NCBI GenBank assembly: GCA_900319365.1
Contig: ONOE01000003.1
Coordinates: 35,383-99,382 of the forward strand
Length of the DNA: 64,000 nt
Direction: 5' to 3'
DNA from: an uncultured bacterium
GTDB lineage: Bacteria; Cyanobacteriota; Vampirovibrionia; Gastranaerophilales; Gastranaerophilaceae
Positions 62,633 to 64,000 of the stretch are shown here, piece after piece; the stretch's first letter is position 1, and every line of letters begins with the position of its first letter. The position numbers and the translations under genes are program-made. Under the pieces are notes generated by a model. It saw only the letters and a program-made list of their open reading frames with translations. It searched no databases and was not told the DNA's origin.

Positions 62633-64000
62633 ATGTCATCAGAAACAACGGTAAAAAATATTTCACCATTTGATAAGAATAAGCATACGGGCTTTGGTAA
62701 AATCAAGGCTGATACTGTTGCTGCGGCTATTGATGAAACAACCGATACCACGGGTTATACAAGTGAAGAAATTGCTTATGCGCAACAGTTAAAAGGTCAA
62801 TACGGTACAAAATTCAGCGATGATTTTTATTTACAGTATGCGCACAGAGCAATTTCCGGCAGATTAGCAGGCAAATATGCAAATACTATTACCGATATAA
62901 ATGCTGCTCCCGATCCTGCTTATGCTCAGTATTCTTATGAAGAAATCCTTGCAATGGTTAATAACGGTGTTAAGGTTCCCAAAGATGTTATTGCATGGGC
63001 AAAAGCTCATCAGGAAGCTGATGTTACCGATTATGTAGTTGTTGATGATACTTCGGAAACCGCAGATTCAAACCCTGATAATAACAATTCCGAAGAATCG
63101 GAAATTAACAAAATCCGTAACCAAACGAAGGATTACATCAAAAAAGCAACAAAAGCTCAAAGCGATTTGGAAACAAACAATTCCAAAATGCAGGATTTGG
63201 CTACCGATGCATCTGATATGCAGAAAAAACAAAAAGATTTATTCAAAAACAGTTCGCTTGATAAGGCTGAAGCTATGTCAAAAGAATGGAATGCACTTGA
63301 TGAAAAACAGCAAAAAGGCGAATTAAAAGGATATGAAAAAACAAGATATAAACAGTTGTCAAAACAATTGAACGCAAACAATGACACAATTCGTGAACTC
63401 AAAATTACTTCTCAAAATCTTGATAAATTCTTATCTTCAATTGATGATTTGCAAATAAAAACAAAAGATTCGTTAGAAATTGCAAACGACACTTTAGATG
63501 CATCATCAAGATTATCAAAATTGAACAAGACAATAAGCTCTGTTCACACGACTCATACCTATGAAACCGTTGCATCATCTTCTCAAGGAATGCTAGACAG
63601 CATTCTTGCAGGTATGTCAAATGATCAGATTTCTTATGTTGCTGATAGAGCGGGCAGAGATTTGGAAAGCGCAGGTAATGCCGCAAAAGCTGATATTCAA
63701 AGTGATGAAAAACAAGAATTGGTAACATTTGCGGATGATTATGTCGCACGTTCAAATGAAGTAGCAAAAACATCTAAAAATATTGAAGAAAGAGAAAACC
63801 CCGAAACTAAAGGTGTTTCTGATTTTGAAGATGATAATAAAGATGTTAAAGGCGAAGAAACGGACGATAATAATGAAAACAAAGAAACGGTAAATAACGA
63901 AATTCAAAATGACAAACCCGTTAATAGAGCAAAAGCAGCACCCGCAAGAAGAAATTCTGTTCCTGCCAAAACGACTTCTGCCGAAACGACCTCTGCTCCC
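62633..64000 (+). CDS. Acidic coiled-coil orphan protein, 5' part (456 codons, runs off the window)
   Basis: An open frame starts with ATG at 62633 (AAGGG eight bases upstream) and continues to the last base. The opening MSSETTVKNISPFDKNKHTG contains a hydrophobic-Phe element, and GFGKIK follows at 20-25 (Phe-Gly motif). Residues 150-330 are long Lys/Asn-rich coiled coils; from about 390 the chain is very acidic and then Thr/Ala/Pro-rich. There is no signal peptide. The function is unknown; the full length cannot be seen. Confidence 0.75.
   Translation, partial: MSSETTVKNISPFDKNKHTGFGKIKADTVAAAIDETTDTTGYTSEEIAYAQQLKGQYGTKFSDDFYLQYAHRAISGRLAGKYANTITDINAAPDPAYAQYSYEEILAMVNNGVKVPKDVIAWAKAHQEADVTDYVVVDDTSETADSNPDNNNSEESEINKIRNQTKDYIKKATKAQSDLETNNSKMQDLATDASDMQKKQKDLFKNSSLDKAEAMSKEWNALDEKQQKGELKGYEKTRYKQLSKQLNANNDTIRELKITSQNLDKFLSSIDDLQIKTKDSLEIANDTLDASSRLSKLNKTISSVHTTHTYETVASSSQGMLDSILAGMSNDQISYVADRAGRDLESAGNAAKADIQSDEKQELVTFADDYVARSNEVAKTSKNIEERENPETKGVSDFEDDNKDVKGEETDDNNENKETVNNEIQNDKPVNRAKAAPARRNSVPAKTTSAETTSAP

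Overview
The window looks like a chromosome segment of a low-GC, Gram-negative bacterium of the non-photosynthetic sister lineage of cyanobacteria (Melainabacteria/Vampirovibrionia, most likely a gut Gastranaerophilales). This placement is inference. It rests on lipid A and outer-membrane genes (lpxK, an MCE/MlaD protein), a GatA amidotransferase subunit, several long TPR proteins, an anaerobe-type (Re-)citrate synthase candidate, and several orphan proteins that share a short Phe-Gly/Phe-Lys motif near one end. No rRNA or other definitive marker is present. The code is standard, since TAG, TAA and TGA all end real genes.

Layout. 1-9356 (minus): a 799-aa orphan, thiL, ispD, a ComF-type phosphoribosyltransferase, a 103-aa orphan, a SpoIID-domain protein, murJ and an SDR dehydrogenase, closely packed. 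9357-10337: a candidate two-hairpin sRNA, then a 190-bp tandem repeat array. 10338-17514: a 54-aa protein, a DUF2971 protein, engB, a TPR protein, a Xer recombinase, and a small cluster with an endonuclease IV-like protein, a Cys-motif redox-type protein and a lipoprotein. 17515-26153: a second TPR protein, a 52-aa protein, a GGDEF diguanylate cyclase, an alpha/alpha-toroid protein, tRNA-Leu(UAA) with tandemly duplicated 5' flank, an EF-hand protein with an in-frame amber codon, an XRE regulator, a patatin-like lipase and a HEAT-like protein. 26390-33718: mnmG, a class A beta-lactamase-fold hydrolase, a YkgJ-type cysteine-cluster protein, an orphan antitoxin, an XRE gene split by a 1.8-kb element that carries an HExxH metalloprotease, and folC. 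33873-43552: lineage-specific proteins around an nth-lpxK-mlaD envelope/repair cluster. 43560-50413: a solute-binding lipoprotein, murC, gatA and a double M16 peptidase. 52837-64000: an orphan with PRTase-like motifs, an Lrp-aminotransferase operon, the Re-citrate synthase candidate, a third TPR protein, an OPA-family transporter, a DEDDh exonuclease, thioredoxin and a truncated acidic coiled-coil protein.

The strongest candidate for an undescribed system is a family of three proteins (34913-36502, 41615-42691, 50614-52461). Each starts with MG(M/L)AASQ and ends in a conserved coiled-coil tail, with an unrelated central region of very different size between. None has a Sec signal peptide, and one lies 27 bp upstream of a 277-aa Gly/Ala-rich partner. 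The conserved-ends, variable-middle plan is that of surface filament or secreted-substrate families.

Intergenic DNA is built from a few reusable palindromic and short-period modules. They recur at least ten times, are sometimes nested in one another, and once flank a duplicated 3' fragment of a gene 5 kb away.
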